This document shows positions 27,322 to 39,400 of a DNA stretch of 64,000 nucleotides, in pieces. Numbering within the stretch: position 1 is the first letter of the stretch; each line of letters opens with the position of its first letter. Under the pieces are notes generated by a model that saw only the letters and a list, made by a program, of their open reading frames with translations, did not search any database and was not told the origin of the DNA. The position numbers and the translations under genes are program-made. Source of the DNA: Bacteroidota bacterium (GTDB taxonomy: Bacteria > Bacteroidota > Bacteroidia > AKYH767-A > 2013-40CM-41-45); the NCBI GenBank assembly GCA_016713765.1, contig JADJON010000003.1, forward strand, positions 496,001 through 560,000, in the 5' to 3' direction.

Positions 27322-28080
27322 ATGACCAAACAAGAAGCGCTCTTCGAATATTGTCTTCGCATCGGTGATACCGGCGTGGTGCTGGGTCAGCGTCTTGGCG
27401 AATGGTGCGGACACGGGCCCGTGCTCGAAGAAGATATCGCGATGACCAACATCGCGCTCGACCTCATCGGCCAGGCACGCGGCTTTCTCACCTACGCCGG
27501 CGAAGTGGAAGGCAAAGGACGGTCTGAAGACGATCTCGCCTACATGCGCTCCGACCGCGAGTACCGGAATGTATTGCTGGCCGAGCAACCGAACGGCGAT
27601 TTTGCCGTCACGATGATGCGTCAGTTCCTGATCAGCGCGTTTTATCATCACTTCTTCCAGGCTCTTACCAAAAGCAAAGACAGCACGCTCGCCGCGCTCG
27701 GCGAGAAGAGCCTGAAAGAAGTCACGTATCACCTGCGTCACAGCCGTGACTGGATGCTCCGACTCGGCCAGGGTACCGAAGAAAGTCGGCGGCGCTTGCT
27801 TGCCGCGTTGGATGAACTCTGGACCTATACGGGCGATCTGTTCGATATGGATACCGTGGATGAACTCCTGGTGCGCGAAGGCATCGGGGTCGACCTGAAG
27901 TCCATTCGTCCGCTCTGGGAACATACCGTTCGGGAAACCTTTACCGAAGCGGAGATTCCTTACCCGGCTGATTCGTTCATGCAGCGCGGTTCGCGCGATG
28001 GCCGACATACCGAGCACCTGGGGCATCTCTTGTCCGAACTCCAGATCCTGCATCGTTCGATTCCGAACGCGCAGTGGTGA
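27322..28080 (+). CDS. paaC: 1,2-phenylacetyl-CoA epoxidase subunit PaaC
   Basis: 252 residues. ferritin-like structural subunit that pairs with PaaA. Diagnostic segments are MTNIALDLIGQARGFLTYAGE, FLISAFYHHFFQAL and EVTYHLRHSRDWMLRLGQGTEESRRR. It starts 40 bp after paaB and is followed by paaD 47 bp downstream. Confidence 0.95.
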   Translation: MTKQEALFEYCLRIGDTGVVLGQRLGEWCGHGPVLEEDIAMTNIALDLIGQARGFLTYAGEVEGKGRSEDDLAYMRSDREYRNVLLAEQPNGDFAVTMMRQFLISAFYHHFFQALTKSKDSTLAALGEKSLKEVTYHLRHSRDWMLRLGQGTEESRRRLLAALDELWTYTGDLFDMDTVDELLVREGIGVDLKSIRPLWEHTVRETFTEAEIPYPADSFMQRGSRDGRHTEHLGHLLSELQILHRSIPNAQW

Positions 28081-28127
28081 GTAGCCGGCGAGTCCTTGTT
28101 TCCTACTGAGTCAATTTGTTTTCAACG

Positions 28128-28613
28128 ATGGTCACCACCGATCAGGTTTGGCGAATCCTGGAAGAGATTCCGGACCCCGAAATCCCGGTCATCAGCATTG
28201 TGGACCTCGGTATCGCACGGGAAGTCAACATCCACGATACCGGTGTGGAAATCTGCATCACCCCTACCTATAGCGGTTGTCCGGCCATGCACGCGATTGA
28301 GAACGATATCGTGCGCAAACTGACGGAAGAGGGTATACCGAACGTCCGTGTGCGCATGGTCTATTCTCCCGTCTGGACCACCGACTGGATCACCGATGCT
28401 GCCAAAGAGCGCCTCCGGCAATACGGTATAGCGCCTCCGGAGAAAAGCACTACCAACAAAGGCGCCTTGCTGGGCAAAACGCGAGAAGTCGCTTGTCCGC
28501 GCTGTGGCGCCAAACAGACCAGCCTGGTGAGCGAATTCGGCTCGACAGCCTGTAAAGCGCTTTACCGCTGCGAAGTCTGCAAAGAACCGTTTGATCATTT
28601 CAAGTGTCATTGA
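28128..28613 (+). CDS. paaD: Phenylacetate degradation protein PaaD (Fe-S maturation, MIP18/SufT-like)
   Basis: 161 residues from the ATG at 28128. The N-terminal DUF59 part (EIPDPEIPVISIVDLGIAR and TPTYSGCPAMHAIE with its conserved Cys) is followed by a C-terminal four-Cys zinc-like motif (CPRCGAKQ, then CEVCKEPF). PaaD is thought to help mature the iron-sulfur centre of the reductase PaaE. The gene normally after it, paaE, is absent here; paaG follows instead. Confidence 0.94.
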   Translation: MVTTDQVWRILEEIPDPEIPVISIVDLGIAREVNIHDTGVEICITPTYSGCPAMHAIENDIVRKLTEEGIPNVRVRMVYSPVWTTDWITDAAKERLRQYGIAPPEKSTTNKGALLGKTREVACPRCGAKQTSLVSEFGSTACKALYRCEVCKEPFDHFKCH

Positions 28614-28649
28614 TCGAATCCGGTCAATGATTCCTACCTTCTCCTCCCC

Positions 28650-29438
28650 ATGACTGAACAACACCCGCTTGTTATCACCGAACTCCGTGGTTCGGTCTTG
28701 TGCATCACCTTTAATCGACCCGACAAATTCAACAGCTTCAACCGGCAGTTGGCGCTGGAGCTTCAGGCGGCACTGGACCGTGCGGCGAACGAAGCGAATA
28801 TCCGCGCCGTTTACATGACGGGGAACGGCAAAGCGTTTTGTGCCGGACAGGACCTATCGGAAGCGATCGCGCCTGACGGACCGGGGATCCAGCGCATTGT
28901 CCGCGAGCACTACAATCCGGTGATCCGGATGATCCGGAGCCTGGAGAAGCCGGTGATCTGTGCCGTGAACGGCGTAGCGGCAGGCGCGGGTGCCAACATA
29001 GCGTTGGCATGCGATATCGTGATCGCAGGAAAGAGCGCCTCGTTCATTCAGGCGTTCAGCAAGATCGGACTGGTACCGGACAGCGGCGGCACGTTCACCT
29101 TACCACGACTGATCGGCTGGCAACGTGCCTCCGCACTGATGATGACGGGCGACAAAGTCGGAGCAGACGACGCCCTGGCGATGGGCATGGTGTACAAAGT
29201 ATGCGAAGACGAAGCGTTGACAACAACCGCTTTCGGAATCGCCGAGACCTTGTCGCGCATGCCGACGAAAGGAATCGGACTGACGAAGCGGCTGTTGAAC
29301 CAGTCGTTCGACAACAACCTGGAGCAGCAGTTGGCCGCGGAAGAAACGGAACAAGCGGCAGCCGGAACCACCTACGATTACCAGGAAGGTGTACAGGCAT
29401 TCCTGGAAAAACGAAAGCCGGAGTTCCGGGGCTCATGA
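28650..29438 (+). CDS. paaG: 2-(1,2-epoxy-1,2-dihydrophenyl)acetyl-CoA isomerase (enoyl-CoA hydratase family)
   Basis: 262 residues with the crotonase fold: GKAFCAGQDLSEAI and GVAAGAGANIALACDIVIA form the oxyanion hole, and FSKIGLVPDSGGTF is the PaaG-type active segment with its Asp. It isomerises the epoxide to oxepin-CoA, the substrate of PaaZ. Last gene of the operon, followed by a strong terminator. Confidence 0.92.
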   Translation: MTEQHPLVITELRGSVLCITFNRPDKFNSFNRQLALELQAALDRAANEANIRAVYMTGNGKAFCAGQDLSEAIAPDGPGIQRIVREHYNPVIRMIRSLEKPVICAVNGVAAGAGANIALACDIVIAGKSASFIQAFSKIGLVPDSGGTFTLPRLIGWQRASALMMTGDKVGADDALAMGMVYKVCEDEALTTTAFGIAETLSRMPTKGIGLTKRLLNQSFDNNLEQQLAAEETEQAAAGTTYDYQEGVQAFLEKRKPEFRGS

Positions 29439-29453
29439 CCCGGATCAAGTCAT

Positions 29454-29483
29454 AAAAAAACCCGCTCGATGAGCGGGTTTTTT
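29454..29483. terminator. Bidirectional terminator between paaG and the HU gene
   Basis: CCCGCTC-GAT-GAGCGGG stem with seven A before and six T after it, so it can end both convergent transcripts. Confidence 0.92.
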
Positions 29484-29502
29484 CATTTCGTAGAACTGAA
29501 AA

Positions 29503-29775
29503 TCACTTCAGCTTCGAGGACAGTTCTGCACCGGCCTTGAACTTAGCGACTTTCTTAGCAGCGATCTTGATCGGTTTGCCGGTCTGCGGGTTACGGCCGT
29601 TACGGGCAGCACGCTTAGACACGGAGAAGGTACCGAAACCCACGAGGGCAACGCGGTCACCTTTCTTCAGGGTCTTGGTGGTCACAGTCATGAAAGCTTC
29701 GAGCGCACGGGATGCGTCGGCCTTCGTAATCTTGGCTTCGCCAGAGATGGCTTCGATCAGTTCAGCTTTGTGCAT
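29503..29775 (-). CDS. hup: HU family DNA-binding protein
   Basis: 90 residues. [28 protein letters not shown], then [29 protein letters not shown], which is the HU DNA-binding arm with its Pro. It bends DNA and compacts the nucleoid. A short AT-rich region (29776-29900) upstream is the likely promoter. Confidence 0.96.
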   Translation of the reverse strand: MHKAELIEAISGEAKITKADASRALEAFMTVTTKTLKKGDRVALVGFGTFSVSKRAARNGRNPQTGKPIKIAAKKVAKFKAGAELSSKLK

Positions 29776-29946
29776 TGTTGTTGGTTTTAGTGATGACGTA
29801 AAAGTAACTTCAACTCAAGCGCTTACGACAGTTATAAACACAAATGTTGATAAATACATTCATTTGTTGAAAACTTAACACGCGAATCCGCCACCAGTGC
29901 GGCTTGTCGAAGCAGGAGCGTTTGCAGGTCGCGCCAGCAGTACGAT

Positions 29947-30714
29947 TCAGCGAATACGAAAACGACGTTCACCGAAAAACCGGAATGCGCGTGGTCGTCG
30001 GAAACGACTCAGACCGAATTCATCGATGGCGTGTTTGCGGATGTGTGCCAGCGCTTGTCCGGGTTCATCGGTAACGATGAGGTGCTCGAGATCTTTTTGC
30101 GCAGCGGTGCCTTCGCGTACCATCTGGTGCAACAGGTCGAGCAGCGGTTTCCAATAGTCCTTGCCCATCAGCACCACCGGGAAGTCGGAAATCTTTCCGG
30201 TTTGTATGAGTGTCAGCGTCTCGAAGAATTCGTCCATCGTACCGAAACCGCCAGGCATTACGACGAACGCGTAGGAGTATTTCAGCAACAGCACCTTGCG
30301 AACGAAGAAATGATGCAGCGTGACGGTACGGTCGAGGTAGGCGTTGGGCTTTTGTTCTTTCGGCAAATGGATATTGCAGCCTACGCTGAAGCCACCGGCA
30401 TCCTTGGCACCGCGATTGGCCGCTTCCATGATACCGGGTCCTCCGCCGGTCATGACCGTGAATCCCATCCGGCTAAGCGCATGTCCCATCTCCCGGGCCA
30501 GCAGGTAGTGCGGATGGTCTTCCTGAAAGCGGGCTGAGCCGAAGACCGTCACACAAGGCGGCAGGAAATGCAACGCGCGGAAGCCGCGGATGAACTCCCG
30601 TACAACGCCCAGGGTGAAACCCAATTCCCGCCAGCGGGAGTGTGGTCCCTGCACGAAGTAACGCTCCGCGTCGCGTCGGTGATTGCCGTTCTTTCCCGGG
30701 TGTTGTTTGGCCAT
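29947..30714 (-). CDS. LOG family protein (TIGR00730-type)
   Basis: 255 residues with the Rossmann-like LOG fold. GGGPGIMEAANRGA and the catalytic PGGFGTMDEFFETLTLIQ motif are intact. Plant and many bacterial members release cytokinin bases from nucleoside 5'-monophosphates; bacterial housekeeping roles may differ (PpnN-type nucleotide hydrolysis). The basic C-terminal tail (FRRPRAFRFFGERRFRIR) is unusual. Divergent from dnaX with about 88 bp between starts. Confidence 0.9.
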   Translation of the reverse strand: MAKQHPGKNGNHRRDAERYFVQGPHSRWRELGFTLGVVREFIRGFRALHFLPPCVTVFGSARFQEDHPHYLLAREMGHALSRMGFTVMTGGGPGIMEAANRGAKDAGGFSVGCNIHLPKEQKPNAYLDRTVTLHHFFVRKVLLLKYSYAFVVMPGGFGTMDEFFETLTLIQTGKISDFPVVLMGKDYWKPLLDLLHQMVREGTAAQKDLEHLIVTDEPGQALAHIRKHAIDEFGLSRFRRPRAFRFFGERRFRIR

Positions 30715-30788
30715 AAACGCCTGTTAGAATCATCAAATATCGACTTAGTTCCCGATCCCTGAAACTCCGGGAATGGCCGGACAAATCG

Positions 30789-30796
30789 TATCTTTG
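30789..30796 (+). promoter_or_regulatory. -7 element (TATCTTTG) immediately before the dnaX ATG
   Basis: It matches TAnnTTTG. The predicted transcription start falls on or next to the ATG at 30803, which supports that start and suggests a leaderless mRNA. An in-frame ATG at 30773 lies upstream of the element. Confidence 0.5.
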
Positions 30797-30802
30797 GAAC
30801 CT

Positions 30803-32608
30803 ATGGAACGCTTCATCGTCTCCGCGCGGAAATACCGTCCTGTCACGTTCGACACCGTGGTAGGGCAACCGCACATTACCCAGACGCTGAAGAACGCGAT
30901 CCGAAACAATCACCTGGCGCAGGCCTTCCTCTTCACCGGTCCGCGCGGCGTGGGAAAAACCACCACCGCACGCATTCTCGCCAAGACGATCAACTGCAGC
31001 AAGCTGAGTCCCGAGCTCGAAGCCTGCAATGCCTGTGATTCGTGTACCGCCTTCAATGAAGGACATTCCCTGAACATTTATGAGTTGGACGCGGCCTCGA
31101 ACAACTCGGTGGACGATATCCGGGCGCTGGTCGAGCAGGTGCGGTACGCTCCCCAGATGGGGAATTACAAGATCTACATCATCGATGAGGTGCACATGCT
31201 CAGCGCCTCGGCTTTCAACGCCTTTTTGAAGACCCTTGAGGAGCCCCCCTCCTACGCGGTTTTCATTCTGGCGACTACGGAAAAGCACAAGATCATCCCC
31301 ACCATCCTTTCCCGCTGTCAGATCTTCGACTTCAACCGCATCTCCGTGGACGATATCGCCGGTCATCTGAAAGGCATCGCGGAGAAAGAAGGCGTCACGG
31401 CCGAGGAGGACGCCTTGCATGTCATCGCACAGAAGGCCGACGGCGCGCTGCGCGACGCTTTGTCGATGTTCGACCAGCTTGTCAGCTTTGCCGGGAACAA
31501 CCTGACGTACAAAGCCGTGATCGAGAACCTCAACATTCTTGATTACGACTACTACTTCCGGATCACCGATGACGTGTTGGCCGGTCATACCGCGCAGGTA
31601 CTGTTGGCCTTCGACGAAGTGCTGGCCAACGGTTTTGACGGGCACCACTTCCTCAGCGGACTCGCCAGTCACTTCCGCGACCTCCTGGTATGCAAGGACG
31701 AAGCGACGCTTCGTTTGCTGGAAGTCAGTCCGAACGTCCGTGAGAAGTACAAGCTGCAAGCCCGTCGCTGTAGTGCCGAGTGGTTGCTCCAGCAACTGGA
31801 TAATTGCAATCAGTCGGATCTGCAATACAAGTCCGCGAAGAACCAGCGACTGCTCGTTGAACTGTTATTGCTGAAACTTTGCCTGCAGCATGGTGCTGGC
31901 GTTGCCACGCCTGCCGCAGCGTCCCCGAAGGCTGTAGTGGCCGCTCCGGCTCCTGCGGCGACACCTGCAGCCAGTCCCCCTCCTGCAGCCGTGCCTGCAA
32001 GTCCGGGCGCGACGACAGTACCCGCAGCGTCTCCGCCCCCTCCGGCAGCCAAGCCGGCGGCTCCTGCTACGGAAGCAGCCGCACCCACGCCACCACCGGC
32101 TTCCACGCCGCCGCCTTCACGCACAGGCGGTAGCGGTACCCGACGCACGGTTTCCATCAGTGGTTCGCCCCCTCCGGGTCCTGAAAAAAAAAATGACGTA
32201 AGCGATCCCAACGCGCCTGCTGATCCTTCGTTGCCACGCCAGCCGTTCAGTCAGGTACAGTTGGAAAAAGCCTGGATGCAGTATGCCCAAGGGCTCGCGG
32301 CCGACCGGCCGGCCATGCATGCAGCGCTGACGAAGCGTAAGCCCGAAGTCAAGGAAGGATCTGTATTGCTTTTCACGGTCGACAGTTCCGCCATCGAGAA
32401 AGATTTGCAGGAGTTGAAGATCGATCTGCTCACAGCACTGCGTAAACAGCTATCGAATTACTCCATTCAATTGCATACCGCGATCCAGGTCAATGCCAAC
32501 CCGACCGAAGTCCCGTATACACCTACTGAGAAGTATCAGAAGCTGGCCAGTAAGAATCCGCTCCTGCACGAATTACGTAAGCGATTGGATCTGGAAACGG
32601 AGTATTAA
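30803..32608 (+). CDS. dnaX: DNA polymerase III subunit gamma/tau
   Basis: 601 residues (tau) from the ATG at 30803. N-terminal AAA+ clamp-loader domain with Walker A GPRGVGKTT, the four-Cys zinc motif (CSKLSPELEACNACDSC) and the DEVHMLS box. After about residue 365 there is an Ala/Pro-rich linker, then a C-terminal tau-specific domain. Inside the linker, ten adenines (32184-32193) cover codons 461-464. A -1 shift reads TGA at once and a +1 shift reads TAA two codons later, so slippage would make a shorter gamma of about 464 residues. Gamma/tau loads the sliding clamp, and tau links the loader to polymerase and helicase. Confidence 0.95.
   Translation: MERFIVSARKYRPVTFDTVVGQPHITQTLKNAIRNNHLAQAFLFTGPRGVGKTTTARILAKTINCSKLSPELEACNACDSCTAFNEGHSLNIYELDAASNNSVDDIRALVEQVRYAPQMGNYKIYIIDEVHMLSASAFNAFLKTLEEPPSYAVFILATTEKHKIIPTILSRCQIFDFNRISVDDIAGHLKGIAEKEGVTAEEDALHVIAQKADGALRDALSMFDQLVSFAGNNLTYKAVIENLNILDYDYYFRITDDVLAGHTAQVLLAFDEVLANGFDGHHFLSGLASHFRDLLVCKDEATLRLLEVSPNVREKYKLQARRCSAEWLLQQLDNCNQSDLQYKSAKNQRLLVELLLLKLCLQHGAGVATPAAASPKAVVAAPAPAATPAASPPPAAVPASPGATTVPAASPPPPAAKPAAPATEAAAPTPPPASTPPPSRTGGSGTRRTVSISGSPPPGPEKKNDVSDPNAPADPSLPRQPFSQVQLEKAWMQYAQGLAADRPAMHAALTKRKPEVKEGSVLLFTVDSSAIEKDLQELKIDLLTALRKQLSNYSIQLHTAIQVNANPTEVPYTPTEKYQKLASKNPLLHELRKRLDLETEY
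32184..32193 (+). promoter_or_regulatory. A10 slippage site inside dnaX
   Basis: Ten adenines followed by TGACGTAA. Both alternative frames meet a stop within three codons. This is the layout of dnaX genes that make gamma by transcriptional slippage (Thermus) or ribosomal frameshifting (E. coli). Confidence 0.6.
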
Positions 32609-34985
<2,377 letters not shown>

Positions 34986-34987
<2 letters not shown>

Positions 34988-35052
34988 GGATAGTGAATAG
35001 TGAACAGTGAACAGTGAACAGTGAATAGTGAATAGTGAATAGCGAATAGTTA
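34986..35052 (+). repeat. Tandem heptad repeat (GTGAAYA-type) after gyrB
   Basis: About nine imperfect GTGAACA/GTGAATA copies start right after the gyrB stop, ending in GCGAATA. It is the same family as the arms at 15669 and 16063. A second short repeat (TAATCACTAATCACTAAT) follows at about 35128-35146. No gene lies between here and the terminator at 35182. Confidence 0.85.
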
Positions 35053-35181
35053 TTGGGGATTAGGGTCTATTGATTTTCCAGGAGTTCGATTCGAGAATAA
35101 ACGCCTAGAGTTGCTTTACAATAGTTACTAATCACTAATCACTAATTACCAATTTCCAGTTACCAACCACATTTCCGCGAT

Positions 35182-35214
35182 AAAAAAAGGCAGCGTTTCG
35201 CGCTGCCTTTTTTT
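35182..35214. terminator. Bidirectional terminator between gyrB and the M20 gene
   Basis: Seven A, the stem GGCAGCG-TTTCG-CGCTGCC, then a run of T. It ends both convergent transcripts. Confidence 0.9.
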
Positions 35215-35231
35215 ATTGGGTGACTTGGTTT

Positions 35232-36425
35232 TTAGGTTTGTTCCAGTTCGCGGATGGCCAGCCAGGCCATGAGACCCATGCCTGTTTCCAGGGCGCTTTC
35301 GTCGATGTCGAAGGTTGGGGTGTGAACGGAGGAAGTAATGCCTTTCGCTTCGTTCCGGACGCCGAGGCGATAGAAACAAGCCTTGGCTTGCTGGGAATAA
35401 AACGCGAAGTCTTCCGCGGCCATCCAGATCTCGAGATCTTCCACATTCTCCTTGCCGACATACTCCTCGGCCCAACGGCGACTGCGATCCGTCAGGTCTT
35501 CGTCGTTGACGAGGAAGGGGTACCCGCGACGGATCTCGAACTCACAACGGCCTCCCATGCTTTCGGCGATTTGTTCGGCCATGTGTTTCATACGCCGGTG
35601 AGCTTCGTCGCGCCATTCCTCGTTGAGGGTACGGAACGTTCCTTCCAGGCAGACCTTGTCCGGGATGACATTGGTAGCACCGTTGGCGATGACTTTCCCG
35701 AACGAAAGCACAGTGGGAAGTGAAGGCTTGGCAAAGCGGCTGACGATCTGCTGCAAGGCAACCAGGATCTGCGCGGTAATCATCACCGGATCGATGTTCA
35801 GGTGGGGCATTGCCCCATGTCCGCCTTTGCCGTGTACGGTAACATACAATTCATCCGTGCTGGCCATGTAGAGACCTTTCCGGAAACCGACTTTGCCGGC
35901 CGGGATCTGCGGCATCACGTGCTGACCAATGACCGAAGCGGGTTTCGGATTCTCCAAAACGCCCTCCTTGATCATGAGTGACGCGCCGCCGGGTAATTTT
36001 TCTTCTCCCGGCTGGAAGATGAGCTTCACGGTGCCTTCAAAGCGGTCGCGCAGTTCATGCAGGATGCGTGCCACACCGAGCAGTGAAGCAGTATGCACGT
36101 CGTGACCACAGGCGTGCATCACCCCTTCGTTCTTCGACTTGTAGTCAACCGCATTCGCCTCCACGATCGGCAAAGCATCCAGATCGGCTCGAAGGGCGAC
36201 CGTACGCTTGTCGGCGTTCTTGCCCTTTAAAAGCGCGACCACGCCGGTGTTGGCCATGCGCTTAAAATCGGTGATGCCGAACTCCGTCAGACGTGTTTCC
36301 ACAAACCGCTGCGTCTCGAATTCGTGAAAGGACAACTCCGGATGTTGGTGCAGATGGCGGCGGCATGCGATGATGTCTCCGTGGTACTTGCGGGCGAGGT
36401 TGCGGATCGGTTCGAGCAGGGACAT
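35232..36425 (-). CDS. M20 family amidohydrolase (hippurate/IAA-amino-acid hydrolase-like)
   Basis: 397 residues. Metal-site motifs are visible: HQHPELSFHEFET, MHACGHDVHTASLLG, LIFQPGEEKLPGG and GQHVMPQIPAGK. The dimerisation domain sits at about 190-300. These enzymes cleave N-acyl amino acids or similar amides with two metal ions in the cytoplasm; substrate unknown. Probably in one unit with the large gene that ends 43 bp upstream of it. Confidence 0.92.
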   Translation of the reverse strand: MSLLEPIRNLARKYHGDIIACRRHLHQHPELSFHEFETQRFVETRLTEFGITDFKRMANTGVVALLKGKNADKRTVALRADLDALPIVEANAVDYKSKNEGVMHACGHDVHTASLLGVARILHELRDRFEGTVKLIFQPGEEKLPGGASLMIKEGVLENPKPASVIGQHVMPQIPAGKVGFRKGLYMASTDELYVTVHGKGGHGAMPHLNIDPVMITAQILVALQQIVSRFAKPSLPTVLSFGKVIANGATNVIPDKVCLEGTFRTLNEEWRDEAHRRMKHMAEQIAESMGGRCEFEIRRGYPFLVNDEDLTDRSRRWAEEYVGKENVEDLEIWMAAEDFAFYSQQAKACFYRLGVRNEAKGITSSVHTPTFDIDESALETGMGLMAWLAIRELEQT

Positions 36426-36467
36426 GAAGGGAGGGACGAGAGACGTGAATCGAGGGACGAGGCGCTG

Positions 36468-39400
36468 TCAGAAATCGAGTCCGAGAGAGAAATAGAAGCG
36501 GCGAGGCTGGACCACCTGGTCTTCGACCCCCCAGGCCCAGTCGGCGCGGATGAAATAACCGAGCAGGCGGCTGCGCAGGCCGAAGCCGAAGCCACCGACG
36601 ATCGGTTCACGCTGGCTGATGAGTGTGATCACGAACGGTTGACTAACCAGTGTGCGGTTGTTGAGCGCGTTGGTAGAGTCGTAGGGCGAAGCGCCATTCC
36701 AGGCGGTACCAATATCCCCGAAACCGACAACCTGGAAGTTGCGGATGAAATCCGACTTGATCGGACGGTTGAGCAGGTAACGGAAAATCGGCACGCGCAC
36801 TTCGCTGTTGATCACGACGAATGAATTTCCATTCCGGATATTCTGCTGGAATCCCCGCATGTTCGTAGCCAACGCCTGGTAATAGTAGTTCTGGGAAAAG
36901 TCGATTGGCGTATCGTAATTGAAGCGCGGGGTGATCCAGTTATCCGTTCCCCCGAGGAAATGAATCAGACGCTCCTCACCGAATGATGTTCCTCCGGCGA
37001 CTCGGTTGGCCCAGATGATCTCCCGGTGGAGCTTTTGATAGTGGCGCACATCACCTCCCAGCACGAACATGCCCGTTATCGAGGTATCCACCTGCCGCCA
37101 GTACTCCCCGAAGAACTTCAGTCGGGTACCGTTGTACAGGTTGAGGCCGGTCGGTAACGTATTGTCGAAGACGTACTCCAGTTTCCCGGTAGCCCAATTG
37201 AGCGACTGGCTCGGGTAGATGAGTGAGAAGTAATCGGTGGCAAGGACGGTAAAGCGGTCGTTCCGGTACGCGAGCGAACCGCGTATGCTGGCTACCTCGC
37301 TGAAAGGCCATTTAAGACTTACCCGTGCTTCGTGGGTATGAAGCTTACCGCCGAATTGAGAATACAGGATCGCACCTCTGTAGAACGTGTATTGCTTGTC
37401 GAGGCGCTTTTTCAGGTTCTCGTAGCTCATGTAATACTCGTTGCTGTTGAGATCGCCACTCAGGCGGAAGCCGCCGGTGATGCGGTAATCTTCCAACAGG
37501 TCGCGGATACCGAGTTTGAAGAAACCGTTGAGTCCGGGATTAAAGAAGATCTCTCCCCCACCCGTAAAGATCTGATACGTCTGGTTCAACAGGGTATTGT
37601 CGAGCTGGCTGACGAAGTAGCTCGATGAAAATGCCGGGTCGTAGTTGCGCTGCTTGGGTAGCGAGAGCAGCGTGGAGTCGGCCCGTGCTCCCGAAGGAGT
37701 CGGCGCGGGCAGGAACTGGACGGCTTCGCCGTTGACCGGCACGGCGGCTGTGTCGCGGTTCGCGTCCTGTCGGTGCTCTTCCTGCAGCTGGTCCTTCTTA
37801 CGCTCCTTGCGTTTTTTCGGAAAATCGCTCTGGAAGACGTAGTTGTTGATGTCGACCTTGTTCGTGTCGGCCGGCGCGGCGGGTTCGGCGCCGGGGGGTG
37901 TCGTGCCGGGTTCGGCGGCGACGACCGCTTGCACGGGTTGGGGACGTTTGCGGGCCTCTTCGGCGCGGAAGAGCACCGGGCTGAGCTGGGTGCGCGCCGA
38001 GGTCGCCTGCGGCTTGCGCTTCACGAGCAGGCGGTACTTGCCTCCGTAGTACACGATCTCGCTCACCCGATTCTGGCTGTAGTTGATGTCCTGGGTGAGG
38101 ATGCCGCGGCGCTGGTCGGTCTGGGCGAAGTTGTCGACGATCATCCGGTAGTGCTCCACGGTATCGACGTAGGCGATGGCGCTGTCGAGGTGCGCGGTGT
38201 ACCGGTTCACGATGCCGTTCTCGTCGCTGAGGTACGCGATGTTGGTCGAGTCGTACTGCATGGGCATCGTCTCGTCCGCGTAGGGCGTGCTGGTCAGCCG
38301 CCGCAGCACGGAAGAGCGGCCGGCGTAGTCGTAGTAGAAGATATCGAGGTTGTAGTCGGCCGGCAGGATGTTGGGCGCCGGCACGCCGAGGGTGTCGTTG
38401 TTGCGGTTCGAGGCGAAGACGATGGCGCCCGACCGGTTGATGAAGCGCGGGTGCAGGTCGTCCCAGAGGTCCTTGGTGACCTGGAAGTAGGTGCGCGTAC
38501 GCAGGTTGTACACGAAGATGTCGCTCTGCCCCTTCTGCACGCCCGAGATCACGAGCGACTGACCGTCGTCGGAATACGCGAAGTCGAGGACCTTTTCGAA
38601 GTTGAACAGTTTGCCTTCCTCGTACTTGCCGGTCTCGAGGGTGAAGGTGCCGTACCAGAGGAAACCTTTGCGTTCGCGGATGATGCCGATGAGTTGTCCG
38701 GTCGGATGCCAGGCCACCACCGGGTACGAGAGGTCGGTCTCCTGGGAGTACGAGCGGTAGCCGCCGCGCAGGATGCGACGGGTGCGGTGTTTCTGGTCGT
38801 CGTACAGCATCACCTTGTAGCGGCCGATGTCGTTCATCACGTACACGGAGTAGCGGCCGTCGGCGCTGGTGTGGAGCTGGTTGTAGAGACGGCGGGGTTT
38901 GGTGCGTTTGAGGACGAGGGTGCCGTCGATGGAATCGCGGCCGGCGTCGGAGCGGGCGTACAGGTTCATCATGGCCTGCCGCCAGTTGTCGGTGAGCGTG
39001 CGCATGCTCAAGCCCAGGACGTAGTTGAACCCGCTCTCGACGTTACGGTTGATCCGCGTCATATACAGCAGGTTGGAAACGGAGGACTCGCTGTACGTAT
39101 CGATGATGTATTTCCAGACGGAATGACCGGCGTATAGCGCGTCGGTGCCCGTCAGGTGATTGAACTTCCTGTACCGGCCGGAGATGATCCCGTCGCGTAC
39201 GCGGTTGTCGATTTCCGCATCCCAGGAACGAGCTACGTAGGAGATCAGTCCGTTCAGGTACCAGTCGGGCAGGGTGAGCAGCGCCGAGTTCTGGATACGG
39301 TCTTTCACGTCGCCGCCGTACATGATCTGGTCGGTCAACACCCGGGCGATGCCGGCCCGGATCTGCCGGTGAAATTCCTCGTGGTTGCCGGTGAAGTACA

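Noticed and set aside
22924..31356. Avoidance of GATATC in the backbone because of the EcoRV-like system
   Set aside because: At least seven GATATC sites are visible in backbone genes (for example 22924, 25046, 27433), so no strong depletion can be claimed.
30473..31825. 450-codon minus-strand ORF opposite dnaX
   Set aside because: Shadow of the well-supported dnaX frame.
35080..35105. GTTCGATTC resembling a tRNA T-arm
   Set aside because: No acceptor, D or anticodon stems can be folded around it.
37773..39137. 454-codon plus-strand ORF, rich in Val and Gly
   Set aside because: Antisense shadow of the large exported protein; no domain and unlikely composition.
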